29,891 nt of DNA from JBDTDV01 sp039922875 (lineage in GTDB: Bacteria > Actinomycetota > Actinomycetes > Actinomycetales > Microbacteriaceae): positions 1-29,891 of the forward strand of contig JBDTDV010000064.1 of NCBI GenBank assembly GCA_039922875.1. Direction: 5' to 3'. Shown piece by piece: positions 1-7,544 of the stretch (positions are counted from its first letter, which is position 1; every line of letters starts with the position of its first letter). Under the pieces are notes generated by a model, which was given only the letters and a program-made list of their open reading frames with translations, did no database searches and was not told where the DNA came from. A program made the translations under genes and the position numbers.

Positions 1-120
1 TGAGAAGGGCGATGCCGGTGAAGAGCGCGATCAGTTCGAGCAGGGTGCGCGTCTGCCTGGATTTCTGCCGCGCCGAGGCATTTCGGTCATCCGAGTCTGC
101 CCGGAATCGGTGTTGAGGGG
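1..120 (-). other. Possible 5' edge of a minus-strand membrane protein gene, unresolved
   Basis: Read on the minus strand, one frame is open to the window edge and gives a basic stretch followed by a hydrophobic run (TLLELIALFTGIALL), as in the N-terminus of a membrane protein. No ATG, GTG or TTG is present in that frame between the stretch and the hairpin at 121-165, so a start cannot be placed. Plus-strand frames here are not protein-like. This may be the beginning of a divergent gene with an unusual start, or chance. Confidence 0.2.
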
Positions 121-165
121 CGATAGACCTAGGTCGCCTCTCGGGATAGCGACCTGGGTCTATCG
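121..165. repeat. 17-bp inverted repeat upstream of the sensor kinase gene
   Basis: The arms CGATAGACCTAGGTCGC (121-137) and GCGACCTGGGTCTATCG (149-165) are complementary except for one position, which would be a G-U pair in RNA, around an 11-nt spacer. No T-tract follows on either strand. The repeat lies about 60 bp ahead of the kinase start. It could be an operator for a dimeric regulator, a terminator of a neighbouring transcript, or a remnant of a mobile repeat. Confidence 0.6.
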
Positions 166-202
166 CGCCGGACGATCATCCGCTGCCGGTTACGCTGGCA
201 GA

Positions 203-221
203 GTACGGTCAGCCGTACGCT
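203..221 (+). promoter_or_regulatory. Palindrome and candidate -10 box of the kinase gene
   Basis: GTACGG-TCAG-CCGTAC (203-218) is a perfect short palindrome. It overlaps TACGCT (216-221), which fits the actinobacterial TANNNT -10 pattern and ends 6 nt before the ATG at 228. No Shine-Dalgarno sequence is visible, so a leaderless transcript is plausible. No good -35 box was found. Confidence 0.35.
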
Positions 222-227
222 AGTCGC

Positions 228-1982
228 ATGGTGAATCCCGGCGTCGCACGGTCGCGGCGCGCCCGATCCCTTGACCGGGCATTCGCGCTGCTGGCTGCCT
301 GCGCCGTATCTCTTGGCGCAATCCAGCTTGCCCTGGTGCTGCCGGCCGCCGAAGACCTCTGGTGGCTGCACGTGCTGTTCATCCTGGTTTTCTGGGTCTA
401 TATCGGGGCGGGAATCCTGGCTTGGCGACGCCGCCCGAGCAACCAGATGGGCTCGCTTATCGTGATCGGTGGATTCGCCGTCTTCGCCGGGAGCCTGTCG
501 AATATCGACGTGCCGGCGTTGGCGGCCTTCGGCACGATCTTCGCCTCAACGGCTCTGGCCGTCACCATTCATCTGTTGCACGCTTTTCCGTCCGGTCGGC
601 TTCAGGGTCGTGCGTCGTGGATCACGGTGCTTGCCGCGTATGCCGTATCCCTGGTATTGCAGGCGCCGCTCTACCTCTTCAACGCCGCCGCTGCCGAGCT
701 TCTGATCGTTGCGGACCGCCCCGACCTGCTCATCGCCGGGGTTTGGATACAGCGTGGGGCCGGCCTCGTTGTCGCCGTCGCTACGGCAGTGATCCTCGCG
801 CGTCGCCTGGTCAAAGCCGATCCGCCACACCGTCGGGTGCTCGGCCCGCTCTTCGCGTACGGGATGCTGGCGGTGTTGTTCATCCCGGCTCGGTCCACGG
901 TGCTCGAGCCGCTGCTCGGCGTGCCACCACAGGTCGCGACCGCCCTGCAGTTCATCGTGTTCGCCGGCGTGCCAATCGCCTTCGCACTCGGGGTGCTCTA
1001 CGGCGGCTTCGCCCGAACCGGTGAGCTTGAGGAACTGAGTGCGTGGTTGGGCGACACCGGCGGCGCGCGGCCGGCACTTGCCGACGCGCTGCGCAGCGTG
1101 CTGGGCGACGATTCCGTCGAGCTCGTGTTCTGGCTTGAGGATAGTGAGCGCTGGGTTGACGCAGGGGGTGGCCCGGCAGAGTTGCCGGAGCCGGTCAGCG
1201 GACGTTCCAGCGTCGAGGTACTGCTGGCCGGTAAGCGGGTTGGTGCGATCGCCTACGACGCAACTCTGATCGGGGATCCGGGCTTGGTCAACGCGGCGGG
1301 TCGGGTGATCGCGATAGCGGTGGAGCGCGAGCGCCTTCTCACCGAACTGTTCGCCAGCCAGGATGCACTGCTCAGTTCGCGCGCGCGGCTGGTCGCGGCG
1401 GCAGACCGGGAGCGGCGCCGGATCGCCCGTAACCTGCATGACGGACTTCAGGTCCAGCTCGTTCTCCTCGCCCTGGAGGCGCAACAGATCGCCAACGCGA
1501 TGGGTTCAACGCCCGACACGAAGCAGCACGCGACGGCGCTGCGCAAGGGCATCGACTCCGCGGCGACCGAGCTACGCCGATTCGTGCACGAGGTGATGCC
1601 ATCCACCCTGATCGAGCGCGGGCTCTCCGCCGCTACCGAAGACCTGGTCGACCGGATGCCGGTGCCCACGCGGCTGCAGCTGAATGTTGAGGATGGCGCG
1701 GTGCCGCCGTGGATCGAAAGTACCGCGTACTTCCTGGTTGCGGAGGGGCTGGTGAATGCACTCAAGCACTCTCGGGCTGCGTCCTTCGGCGTCCGCCTTG
1801 AGTGCGAAGGAGGCCTGCTCTTGGTGGAAATCACCGACGACGGCGTGGGCGGGGCATCGTTCGAGGCTGGACGTGGATTGCGCGGGCTGGCAGACCGGGT
1901 CGATGTGGTCGGCGGACGGTTGAAGCTGCACAGCGCACCTGGCTGCGGAACTCGCTTGAGGGCTGAACTGCCGTGCGCGTAG
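228..1982 (+). CDS. Membrane-bound NarL-type sensor histidine kinase
   Basis: Two-component sensor of 584 residues. The first ~260 residues contain about eight hydrophobic segments, so the input domain is membrane-embedded. A soluble linker follows, then a HisKA_3 dimerisation domain with RRRIARNLHDG (phospho-acceptor His at about residue 404). The C-terminal HATPase carries an N-box (LVNALKHS) and the glycine-rich DDGVGG and GRGLRGL motifs. This is the layout of kinases paired with LuxR-type regulators, and the next gene is such a regulator, with its GTG start inside the last codons here (10-nt overlap). The start at 228 is chosen because a TANNNT box lies 6 nt upstream and no ribosome site is seen. 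The signal sensed cannot be read from the sequence. Confidence 0.9.
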   Translation: MVNPGVARSRRARSLDRAFALLAACAVSLGAIQLALVLPAAEDLWWLHVLFILVFWVYIGAGILAWRRRPSNQMGSLIVIGGFAVFAGSLSNIDVPALAAFGTIFASTALAVTIHLLHAFPSGRLQGRASWITVLAAYAVSLVLQAPLYLFNAAAAELLIVADRPDLLIAGVWIQRGAGLVVAVATAVILARRLVKADPPHRRVLGPLFAYGMLAVLFIPARSTVLEPLLGVPPQVATALQFIVFAGVPIAFALGVLYGGFARTGELEELSAWLGDTGGARPALADALRSVLGDDSVELVFWLEDSERWVDAGGGPAELPEPVSGRSSVEVLLAGKRVGAIAYDATLIGDPGLVNAAGRVIAIAVERERLLTELFASQDALLSSRARLVAAADRERRRIARNLHDGLQVQLVLLALEAQQIANAMGSTPDTKQHATALRKGIDSAATELRRFVHEVMPSTLIERGLSAATEDLVDRMPVPTRLQLNVEDGAVPPWIESTAYFLVAEGLVNALKHSRAASFGVRLECEGGLLLVEITDDGVGGASFEAGRGLRGLADRVDVVGGRLKLHSAPGCGTRLRAELPCA

Positions 1983-2620
1983 TGATCGGCGAAGACGAAG
2001 TACTCCTGCGCCAGGGTCTCAGCCTCCTGTTGCATCAGAACGGTTTCGACGTCGTCGCTGCCGCCGGGGACGCGCTGGAGCTGATGGAGGCGGTCGGGGT
2101 GCATCGCCCAGATCTTGTTGTGACGGATATTCGGATGCCGCCAAAGCGCACCGATGATGGTTTGGTCGCCGCGCTTTCGATCCGGTCGCAATACCCCCAG
2201 ATCGCGGTCGTCGTGCTCTCACAGTACGTGCAACGGCGTTACGTCACCGAATTGCTCACCGATCAGTCGACCAAGATCGGATACCTGCTCAAACAGCGGA
2301 TTTCGGACGTCGAGACGTTCTTAGCCGATCTGCGCGAGGTCGCCTCGGGCGGCACCGCCATTGACCCGGATGTCATCGGGGTGATGATGAATCGGGCGAA
2401 GCTGGCCGAAGGCGATGTCTCGCGGCTCACGCCCCGGCAGCAGGAGGTTCTCGCGCTGATCGCGGAGGGACGGAGCAACGCATGGATCGCAGCCCGTCTC
2501 GTCGTGTCAGAGAAAGCCGTGGTGCAGCACACCTCCCGCATCTATGACGCTCTGGGCCTTGCGGTCGACGCCGACGACCACCGCAGGGTGCTTGCCGTGA
2601 TCCGATACCTGGCCCGGTAA
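1973..2620 (+). CDS. NarL/LuxR-family response regulator
   Basis: The 215-residue partner of the preceding kinase. An N-terminal receiver domain shows the acidic pocket (GEDE, residues 6-9), the phospho-accepting Asp52 in VVTDIRMPP, and a conserved Lys in GYLLKQ. The C-terminal LuxR-type helix-turn-helix spans roughly residues 150-200 (LTPRQQEVLALIAEG ... VSEKAVVQHTSRIY). It begins at GTG 1973, overlapping the end of the kinase gene, so the two are co-transcribed and translationally coupled. The recognition-helix region reads EKAVVQH where many relatives have EKTVKNH. Target genes are unknown; autoregulation is usual for such pairs but is not shown here. Confidence 0.92.
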   Translation: MRVVIGEDEVLLRQGLSLLLHQNGFDVVAAAGDALELMEAVGVHRPDLVVTDIRMPPKRTDDGLVAALSIRSQYPQIAVVVLSQYVQRRYVTELLTDQSTKIGYLLKQRISDVETFLADLREVASGGTAIDPDVIGVMMNRAKLAEGDVSRLTPRQQEVLALIAEGRSNAWIAARLVVSEKAVVQHTSRIYDALGLAVDADDHRRVLAVIRYLAR

Positions 2621-2630
2621 CTGCGCTTGA

Positions 2631-3230
2631 CTAGGTGGCGGGGTTCGACCGGTCGAGTTCGGTGAGAAAATCCTCCGGGTCGATCAACCTGCGCCTGCCT
2701 TCGGAACTCTCCGGCGGTACGCCGCCCACGTAGAGCCAGCCGAGCAGGCACTCGTTCGCCTCCAGTCGGTGCATCCGGTGCACCGAGCCCGCCCTCACCT
2801 GCGGTCCGGTTCGCCACATCACGCCCCAGCCGGCCTCGGCCAGAAGGAGGCTGAGCAGATGCGCGACCCCGGCTGCGACCGCGTTCTGCTCCCATTCCGG
2901 TACCTTCTCGCTCCTGTGGTGCACCGCGACGATGGCCAGCAACAGTGGTGCTCGCAACGGTTTGCCGGCAAGCTTGAGCGCCTTCTTCGCCGGATCCTCT
3001 CCGCCTGAAGCCTCCGCTGCTTCGTCCGTCGCCGCCTCGACCAGCGCGGCGCCAAGCCGAGCGCGAGCCTCTCCGCGCAATTCGATGATGCGCCACGGTC
3101 GCAGCGAAGCGTGGTCGGCAACCCGCGCCGCCGCTTGGAGAAGCGGGAGCAGTTCCTGATGGGTGGGTGCGGCGTCGGTCACCCGGGAGTTCGACCGACG
3201 ACGCAATGCCAGCTCACGAGCGGATCCCAC
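2631..3230 (-). CDS. Nitroreductase-family protein (YdjA-like)
   Basis: A 199-residue protein beginning with the basic FMN-phosphate-binding segment of nitroreductases (RRRSNSRV). It continues with LLQAAARVADHASLRPWRI, typical of the small YdjA-like branch, and a central AVAAGVAHLLSLLLAEAGWG helix that lines the flavin site. The likely role is a cytoplasmic FMN-dependent NAD(P)H oxidoreductase of unknown substrate. The GTG start at 3230 follows the msrB stop by 3 nt, and its ribosome site GGAG sits in the end of msrB, so the two form an operon. It ends 10 bp from the convergent response regulator gene, with no terminator hairpin visible between them. Confidence 0.85.
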   Translation of the reverse strand: MGSARELALRRRSNSRVTDAAPTHQELLPLLQAAARVADHASLRPWRIIELRGEARARLGAALVEAATDEAAEASGGEDPAKKALKLAGKPLRAPLLLAIVAVHHRSEKVPEWEQNAVAAGVAHLLSLLLAEAGWGVMWRTGPQVRAGSVHRMHRLEANECLLGWLYVGGVPPESSEGRRRLIDPEDFLTELDRSNPAT

Positions 3231-3233
3231 CGG

Positions 3234-3653
3234 CTACTCCGCTGGGGTGAACCCCAGGGACAGCGAGTTCATGCAGTAGCGGTTTCCGGTCGGGGTGCCG
3301 TAGCCGTCGTCAAAGACGTGGCCCAGGTGCGAGTCGCAGTTTGCGCAGCGCACCTCGGTGCGCTTCATCCCCAGGCTGGTGTCCTCCAGCAGTCGGACCG
3401 CCTCGGGACGGACCGACTCGTAGAAGCTCGGCCATCCGCAGGAAGAATCGAACTTGGTGCCGCTCTTGAAGAGCTCGGCGCCGCAGGCACCGCAGGTGAA
3501 AAGTCCCTCGCGCTTCTCGCCGAGAAGCTCGCCGGTCCACGGGCGCTCGGTCGCAGCCTCACGTAAGACCGCGTACTTCTCCGGACCGAGTTCCTCGCGC
3601 CACTCGGCCTCGCTCTTGGTCACGGGGTTGTTCGTGGTGCTCTGGTTCTCCAT
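3234..3653 (-). CDS. msrB: Peptide methionine-(R)-S-oxide reductase MsrB
   Basis: Reduces methionine-R-sulfoxide in damaged proteins. The 139-residue protein has the whole SelR domain: two CxxC zinc pairs (CGAC and CANC), the substrate-site strand SSCGWPSFYE, the GHVFDDG loop, and the catalytic cysteine in NRYCMNSLSL near the C-terminus. Upstream in-frame codons extend to 3689, but the ATG at 3653 is preferred because GGAAGGGA lies 7 nt before it and the family begins near here. It is the first gene of an operon with the nitroreductase-like gene, and the pairing of two redox enzymes suggests oxidative-stress repair. Confidence 0.96.
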   Translation of the reverse strand: MENQSTTNNPVTKSEAEWREELGPEKYAVLREAATERPWTGELLGEKREGLFTCGACGAELFKSGTKFDSSCGWPSFYESVRPEAVRLLEDTSLGMKRTEVRCANCDSHLGHVFDDGYGTPTGNRYCMNSLSLGFTPAE

Positions 3654-3809
3654 GGCACGGTCCCTTCCGCAGAACGCCTGATGTGGCATCTAGCTCTGTC
3701 TCCAAGACTAAACGGCGTGGGTCGAGCCGGTATTCCTGCGGCCGACTATTTCTGGAGCGGGTTCGCGACCGGCCAGCCTACTTCAGAGAAAACTCGGTAG
3801 CCGAGCAAA

Positions 3810-3815
3810 TATGAT
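3810..3815 (+). promoter_or_regulatory. Candidate -10 box for the DUF3263 gene
   Basis: TATGAT matches five of six bases of the -10 consensus and would start transcription near 3822, about 50 nt before the preferred ATG at 3871. A small hairpin CTCGG-TAG-CCGAG (3793-3805) lies just upstream. No convincing -35 box is present. A translation start at the ATG of 3811 would fall inside this box, which argues against that start. Confidence 0.4.
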
Positions 3816-3870
3816 GTGTCTCGATCACCGGCGCGGCGAAGCGGCGCGCCCGCGGAAAGAGACGAGGTGG

Positions 3871-4209
3871 ATGGTGCCCCAGGCATCCGGTCAGGAGCCA
3901 GACGTCGTCGGCCACAGCCTTTCAGAGGGTACCGGGAGTGACGGGTCCGGCATCACGCCAGCGCTCAGTGATCGCGATCGCGCCATTCTCGGCTTCGAAC
4001 GACGGTGGTGGGGCCATGGAGGAGCCAAGGAGCAGTCGATCCGGGATGAGTTCGGCGTTTCCGCTGCCCGCTATTATCAATTGCTTGGCGCATTAGTCGA
4101 CTCACCCGCCGCTCTCGTGCACGACCCGATGCTCGTGAAGCGGTTGCAGCGGATGCGCGACGCGCGTTCCGCGGCCCGGGCGGCACGAGCTCTCACGACG
4201 AGAGACTAA
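3871..4209 (+). CDS. DUF3263 family protein
   Basis: A 112-residue protein with the complete DUF3263 domain in its C-terminal two thirds: LSDRDRAILGFERRWW, then GGAKEQSIRDEFGVSAARYYQ-like text, then LVKRLQRMRDARS. The family is actinobacterial, small and basic, with a predicted helix-turn-helix-like core; no biochemical role is firmly established. The N-terminal ~40 residues are low-complexity. The start at 3871 is supported by GAGG three bases upstream and by the -10 box at 3810. It sits 16 bp before the LytR_C gene on the same strand, an arrangement common in this group, so the two are probably co-transcribed. Confidence 0.85.
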   Translation: MVPQASGQEPDVVGHSLSEGTGSDGSGITPALSDRDRAILGFERRWWGHGGAKEQSIRDEFGVSAARYYQLLGALVDSPAALVHDPMLVKRLQRMRDARSAARAARALTTRD

Positions 4210-4225
4210 GGACCTAAGCGACCAG

Positions 4226-4780
4226 ATGGCAGGAAAGTACCCTAAGGATCGCTTCGACGTGATCCCCGACGATCTCCACCGGGTGGGTGCTCACCGTGCC
4301 GTCCGCCGCCGTGGCCGCGGCTGGATCCCGTTCGGATGGGCGCTGCTGGCGACAGTGGTGCTGGTCGCCGCCGGTGTGTTCTGGATGTTCAGTGTCAATA
4401 ACAGCGTGGACTTCAACGGCATTTTCGCTCCGGGGTCCAAGACCCCCTCGGTCACGGCCACGCCGACCCCCACGGTGGTGCCGACAGTAGATCCGAGCCT
4501 GAACGTCACTGTGCTCAACGGCACGCCGACCGCTGGCCTGGCCGCGTCGGTGGGCGACGAGCTGGTTGCCAAAGGCTGGAATGTGACCTCCCGGGCGAAT
4601 GCGAGCACCACGGAATTCACCCAGACGATGGTCTACTACGCGGATGAATCGCTCAAGGGGGCGGCGCTTGGCATTGCCGCCGAACTGCCTGGTTCCGTCC
4701 TTGCGCTCACCCAGGACTTCGTCGACTCCGGTGCCGCGCTGACGGTCGTGATCGGCAGCGACTATCAGCCGGCACCGTAA
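4226..4780 (+). CDS. Membrane-anchored LytR_C-domain protein
   Basis: A 184-residue protein with a basic cytoplasmic N-terminus, one transmembrane helix at roughly residues 34-56 (WALLATVVLVAAGVFWMF) and an extracellular LytR C-terminal domain. A Thr/Pro-rich linker precedes the domain, which opens with LNVTVLNGTPTAGLAASVG and closes with LTVVIGSDY. LytR_C domains are often appended to LytR-CpsA-Psr ligases that attach polymers to the cell wall; here the domain stands alone without the catalytic part, so it is more likely an accessory cell-envelope protein. No strong ribosome site precedes the ATG, which fits coupling to the DUF3263 gene 16 bp upstream. Confidence 0.82.
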   Translation: MAGKYPKDRFDVIPDDLHRVGAHRAVRRRGRGWIPFGWALLATVVLVAAGVFWMFSVNNSVDFNGIFAPGSKTPSVTATPTPTVVPTVDPSLNVTVLNGTPTAGLAASVGDELVAKGWNVTSRANASTTEFTQTMVYYADESLKGAALGIAAELPGSVLALTQDFVDSGAALTVVIGSDYQPAP

Positions 4781-4838
4781 CAACGCGCCGTGCCGCGGGA
4801 GTGCGAGTTGCTAGTTTGTCTCAATTCGCCCGACCCAC

Positions 4839-4866
4839 TGGACAATGAGTCCCGCTCTACTAATAT
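4839..4866 (+). promoter_or_regulatory. Promoter of the cold-shock gene
   Basis: TGGACA (4839-4844) and TAATAT (4861-4866) are separated by 16 nt. Transcription would start near 4873, leaving a leader of about 57 nt before the ATG at 4930, as expected for cspA-type genes whose leaders respond to temperature. Confidence 0.6.
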
Positions 4867-4929
4867 CTGGGGGTGATAGCCCGAGCGACCGTGCACGGGA
4901 AACGAAGAACACAGCATTGGGAGTGTCAC

Positions 4930-5133
4930 ATGGCCACGGGAACCGTGAAGTGGTTTAACGCCGAAAAGGGCTACGGCTTCATTACTGTCGACGACGGAGG
5001 ACAGGACGTGTTCGTCCACTTCTCAGCTATCGACATGACCGGATACAAGGTTCTCGAGGAGGGCCAGCAGGTCGTTTTCGAGGTCGGTACGGGGGCCAAG
5101 GGTCCTCAGGCGGAATCGGTGCGTCTGGCCTAG
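4930..5133 (+). CDS. Small cold-shock protein (CspA family)
   Basis: A 67-residue single cold-shock domain that binds single-stranded RNA and DNA. Both nucleic-acid-binding motifs are intact: RNP1 in KGYGFITV and RNP2 in DVFVHFSAI, after the usual GTVKWFNAEKG opening. The ATG at 4930 has GGGAG six bases upstream and gives the standard family length; the frame is open further upstream but nothing there is conserved. It has its own promoter and leader and lies between the LytR_C gene and groEL, so it is probably monocistronic. It likely acts as an RNA chaperone in normal growth or after a temperature drop. Confidence 0.95.
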   Translation: MATGTVKWFNAEKGYGFITVDDGGQDVFVHFSAIDMTGYKVLEEGQQVVFEVGTGAKGPQAESVRLA

Positions 5134-5225
5134 TCGGCCGCGCGGTCCAGCGCGTCGTAGATATCACGGGCATCGCCACAGCAGACGCCGTCCGAGCAAT
5201 CGGGCGGCGCTCGCTGTCGTCTCCA
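5130..5225 (-). pseudogene. Possible start-less small Cys-containing reading frame
   Basis: On the minus strand one frame reads PDCSDGVCCGDARDIYDAL and ends with a stop overlapping the csp stop codon. Its Cys/Asp content and codon pattern look coding, but no ATG, GTG, TTG or CTG exists in the frame back to the TGA that opens it. A nearby ATG (at about 5226) lies in another frame, so a frameshifted small gene is possible. This may equally be chance; confidence is low. Confidence 0.2.
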
Positions 5226-5267
5226 TGCACTCGCGGCCGCGCCGAGTCCGTGTCAATGCCGAGTTCA

Positions 5268-5297
5268 CTTGCACTCGGCTACCACGAGTGCCAGAAT
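5268..5297 (+). promoter_or_regulatory. groEL promoter overlapped by an imperfect CIRCE element
   Basis: CTTGCACTC-N9-GAGTGCCAG (5268-5294) is a degenerate copy of the HrcA operator. Its left arm contains TTGCAC (5269-5274), which can serve as -35 box for CAGAAT (5292-5297) at a 17-nt distance. HrcA bound here would cover the promoter itself. Actinobacterial groE promoters are known to have this overlap. Confidence 0.6.
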
Positions 5298-5301
5298 CGT
5301 C

Positions 5302-5328
5302 TTAGCACTCAGGAACATCGAGTGCTAA
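5302..5328 (+). promoter_or_regulatory. Perfect CIRCE element (HrcA operator)
   Basis: TTAGCACTC, nine spacer bases, then GAGTGCTAA: both 9-bp arms match the consensus exactly. It lies 8 bp downstream of the imperfect copy and near the expected transcription start, 45 bp before the groEL ATG. This predicts repression by HrcA at normal temperature and heat-shock induction. Confidence 0.95.
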
Positions 5329-5372
5329 TTATCCGAATCTTTCATGACGTCCGGGAGGGACGAGAAACACAC

Positions 5373-7004
5373 ATGGCTAAGATCATTGCTTTTGACGAGG
5401 AAGCCCGGCGCGGCCTCGAGCGCGGACTCAACATCCTGGCCGACACGGTCAAGGTAACCCTTGGCCCGCGCGGTCGTAACGTTGTCCTCGAGAAGAAGTG
5501 GGGCGCCCCCACCATTACAAACGACGGCGTGTCCATCGCCAAGGAGATCGAGCTCGACGACCCGTACGAGAAGATCGGCGCGGAGCTCGTCAAGGAGGTT
5601 GCCAAGAAGACCGATGACGTTGCCGGTGATGGCACGACGACCGCCACGGTCCTCGCGCAGGCTCTGGTCCGCGAAGGACTGCGCAACGTCGCAGCCGGTG
5701 CCGATCCGATCGGTCTCAAGCGCGGCATCGAGAAGGCTGTAGCCGCAGTAACGGCCGAACTCATCGCCGGGGCGAAAGAGGTCGAGACCAAGGAAGAGAT
5801 CGCCGCGACGGCATCCATCTCTGCCGGTGACGAGACGATCGGCGCGATCATCGCCGAGGCAATCGACAAGGTCGGCAAGGAGGGCGTCGTTACGGTCGAG
5901 GAGTCGAACACCTTCGGCACCGAGCTCGAGCTGACCGAGGGCATGCGCTTTGACAAGGGATTCCTGTCGCAGTACTTCGTGACCGACCAGGACCGCCAGG
6001 AGGCGGTCTTCGAAGACCCGTACGTATTGATCGTCAACTCCAAGATCTCAAACATCAAGGACCTGCTGCCGATCGTCGACAAGGTGATCCAGACCGGCAA
6101 GCAGTTGCTGATCATTGCCGAGGATGTCGACGGCGAGGCCTTGGCCACGCTGGTCGTCAACAAGATCCGTGGGATCTTCAAGTCGGTTGCTGTGAAGGCT
6201 CCGGGCTTCGGCGACCGCCGCAAGGCTCAGCTGCAGGACATCGCGATCCTCACCGGTGGCCAGGTCATCTCTGAAGAGGTCGGTCTCAAGCTGGAGAACG
6301 TGACCCTCGACCTGCTCGGCTCGGCTCGCAAGGTCGTCATCACCAAGGACGAGACCACGATCGTCGAGGGTGGCGGAGACCCGGAGGCCATTGCCGGACG
6401 TGTCGCCCAGATCCGCGGCGAGATCGAGAACACCGACAGCGACTACGACCGGGAGAAGCTGCAGGAGCGTCTTGCGAAGCTGGCCGGCGGCGTTGCCGTG
6501 ATCAAGGCCGGAGCCGCGACCGAGGTCGAGCTCAAGGAGCGCAAGCACCGCATCGAGGACGCCGTCCGTAACGCGAAGGCTGCCGTTGAAGAGGGTATCG
6601 TCGCCGGTGGCGGGGTCGCTCTGATTCAGGCTGGCAAGAACGCGTTCGAGAGCAAGGCCATCCTCGACCTCGTCGGTGACGAGGCGACTGGGGCGAACAT
6701 CGTCCGGGTTGCCATCGACGCTCCGCTGAAGCAGATCGCCATCAACGCGGGCCTTGAGGCTGGTGTTGTTGCGGACAAGGTTCGCCACCTGCCCGTAGGC
6801 CACGGCTTGAACGCGCAGACCGGCGAGTACGTGGACATGCTGGCTGCGGGAATCAACGATCCGGTGAAGGTGACCCGTTCTGCTCTGCAGAACGCGGCAT
6901 CCATCGCCGGTCTGTTCCTCACCACCGAGGCCGTTGTCGCCGACAAGCCCGAGAAGGCGTCGGCTCCGGCCGGTGGCGACCCGACCGGTGGCATGGACTT
7001 CTAG
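5373..7004 (+). CDS. groEL: Chaperonin GroEL (60 kDa, GroEL2-type)
   Basis: Folds proteins inside the double-ring chaperonin with GroES. The 543-residue product is full length: the ATP-site text TLGPRGRNVVLEKKWGAP and GDGTTTATVLA, the hinge and apical sequences, and the C-terminal GGDPTGGMDF. A Gly/Met tail rather than a His-rich tail marks the housekeeping GroEL2 type of actinobacteria. The ATG at 5373 begins the conserved MAKIIAFDEEAR; GGGAGGGA lies about 12 nt upstream. No groES is adjacent, as is usual when a second groESL locus exists elsewhere. Two CIRCE sites upstream place it under HrcA, and a strong hairpin follows at 7048-7083, so it is a single-gene transcript. Confidence 0.98.
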   Translation: MAKIIAFDEEARRGLERGLNILADTVKVTLGPRGRNVVLEKKWGAPTITNDGVSIAKEIELDDPYEKIGAELVKEVAKKTDDVAGDGTTTATVLAQALVREGLRNVAAGADPIGLKRGIEKAVAAVTAELIAGAKEVETKEEIAATASISAGDETIGAIIAEAIDKVGKEGVVTVEESNTFGTELELTEGMRFDKGFLSQYFVTDQDRQEAVFEDPYVLIVNSKISNIKDLLPIVDKVIQTGKQLLIIAEDVDGEALATLVVNKIRGIFKSVAVKAPGFGDRRKAQLQDIAILTGGQVISEEVGLKLENVTLDLLGSARKVVITKDETTIVEGGGDPEAIAGRVAQIRGEIENTDSDYDREKLQERLAKLAGGVAVIKAGAATEVELKERKHRIEDAVRNAKAAVEEGIVAGGGVALIQAGKNAFESKAILDLVGDEATGANIVRVAIDAPLKQIAINAGLEAGVVADKVRHLPVGHGLNAQTGEYVDMLAAGINDPVKVTRSALQNAASIAGLFLTTEAVVADKPEKASAPAGGDPTGGMDF

Positions 7005-7047
7005 GTCCGGCATCTGCTAGCGCGCCTGCGCGCAGTGAAATAGCGAA

Positions 7048-7083
7048 CACAATGGGCGCCTCCTCAGGGAGGCGCCCATTGTG
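7048..7083. terminator. Bidirectional hairpin terminator after groEL
   Basis: CACAATGGGCGCCTCC and its exact complement enclose a 4-nt loop, giving a perfect 16-bp stem. It sits between the convergent ends of groEL (+) and the WXG100 gene (-). There is no T-tract on either side, a form often seen in high-GC actinobacteria. Confidence 0.85.
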
Positions 7084-7095
7084 GTCAGCGGGTGC

Positions 7096-7386
7096 TCAGC
7101 GGGCGAACAGCCGTAGGTTCGCCTGCTCGATCTCGGCGTACTGTTGCCCGGCGTGGCCCAGCGACTGGTTCAACGTGGTGAGTACTTCTTGCACGTGTTG
7201 CTCGGTTGCTCGCCATTGCGCCACGGAGCTCTGGAACGCACTGGCGGCCTGGCCACTCCACGATTCCTGCAGGTTCGCCAGGTGTCCGTGCAGGCCGGCG
7301 ACCTCGGCCTGGATGCGCCCGATCGACGCATGCACGGCTGCGGTCGTGCTGATCACGGCGTCGCTATCGACGTGGTAGCTGGTCAT
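7096..7386 (-). CDS. WXG100-family (EsxA-like) protein
   Basis: A 96-residue helical-hairpin protein of the type exported by type VII (ESX-like) secretion. The turn carries the signature WSG at about residue 43 (LQESWSGQAASAFQ), flanked by two long amphipathic helices without Pro or Cys. AGGGAG seven bases before the ATG supports the start. A C-terminal YxxxD/E-like export signal may be present in YAEIEQ. No EccC ATPase or partner Esx gene is in the window, so it is a solitary substrate here. It could be secreted by a type VII apparatus encoded elsewhere, or act inside the cell. It lies downstream of the kinase gene on the same strand with a 158-bp gap. Confidence 0.85.
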   Translation of the reverse strand: MTSYHVDSDAVISTTAAVHASIGRIQAEVAGLHGHLANLQESWSGQAASAFQSSVAQWRATEQHVQEVLTTLNQSLGHAGQQYAEIEQANLRLFAR

Positions 7387-7544
7387 TGATTCGCTCCCTG
7401 GTCCGCCGGATCACGGTGATCGGTAGCGGAGTTTGCTCGATGGAACAGACTGTATGCCGATGGCGGCAGTGCCGGCCGCGGTTCGCGCCGAAGTGTGCAC
7501 TCGGGCCGTTCCGGAGTGGCTGTGCGCGAGGAGGCGAGGCGGGG

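Noticed and set aside
1448..2191. Long minus-strand open frame opposite the kinase/regulator junction
   Set aside because: It is antisense to two well-supported genes, has biased composition (Ser, Arg, Pro) and no domain; a shadow frame typical of high-GC DNA.
3811..3870. Upstream ATG at 3811 as start of the DUF3263 gene
   Set aside because: It overlaps a good -10 box and has no ribosome site, while 3871 has GAGG upstream.
6048..7013. Minus-strand open frame of over 300 codons inside groEL
   Set aside because: Fully antisense to conserved groEL; such frames are a known by-product of groEL codon bias.
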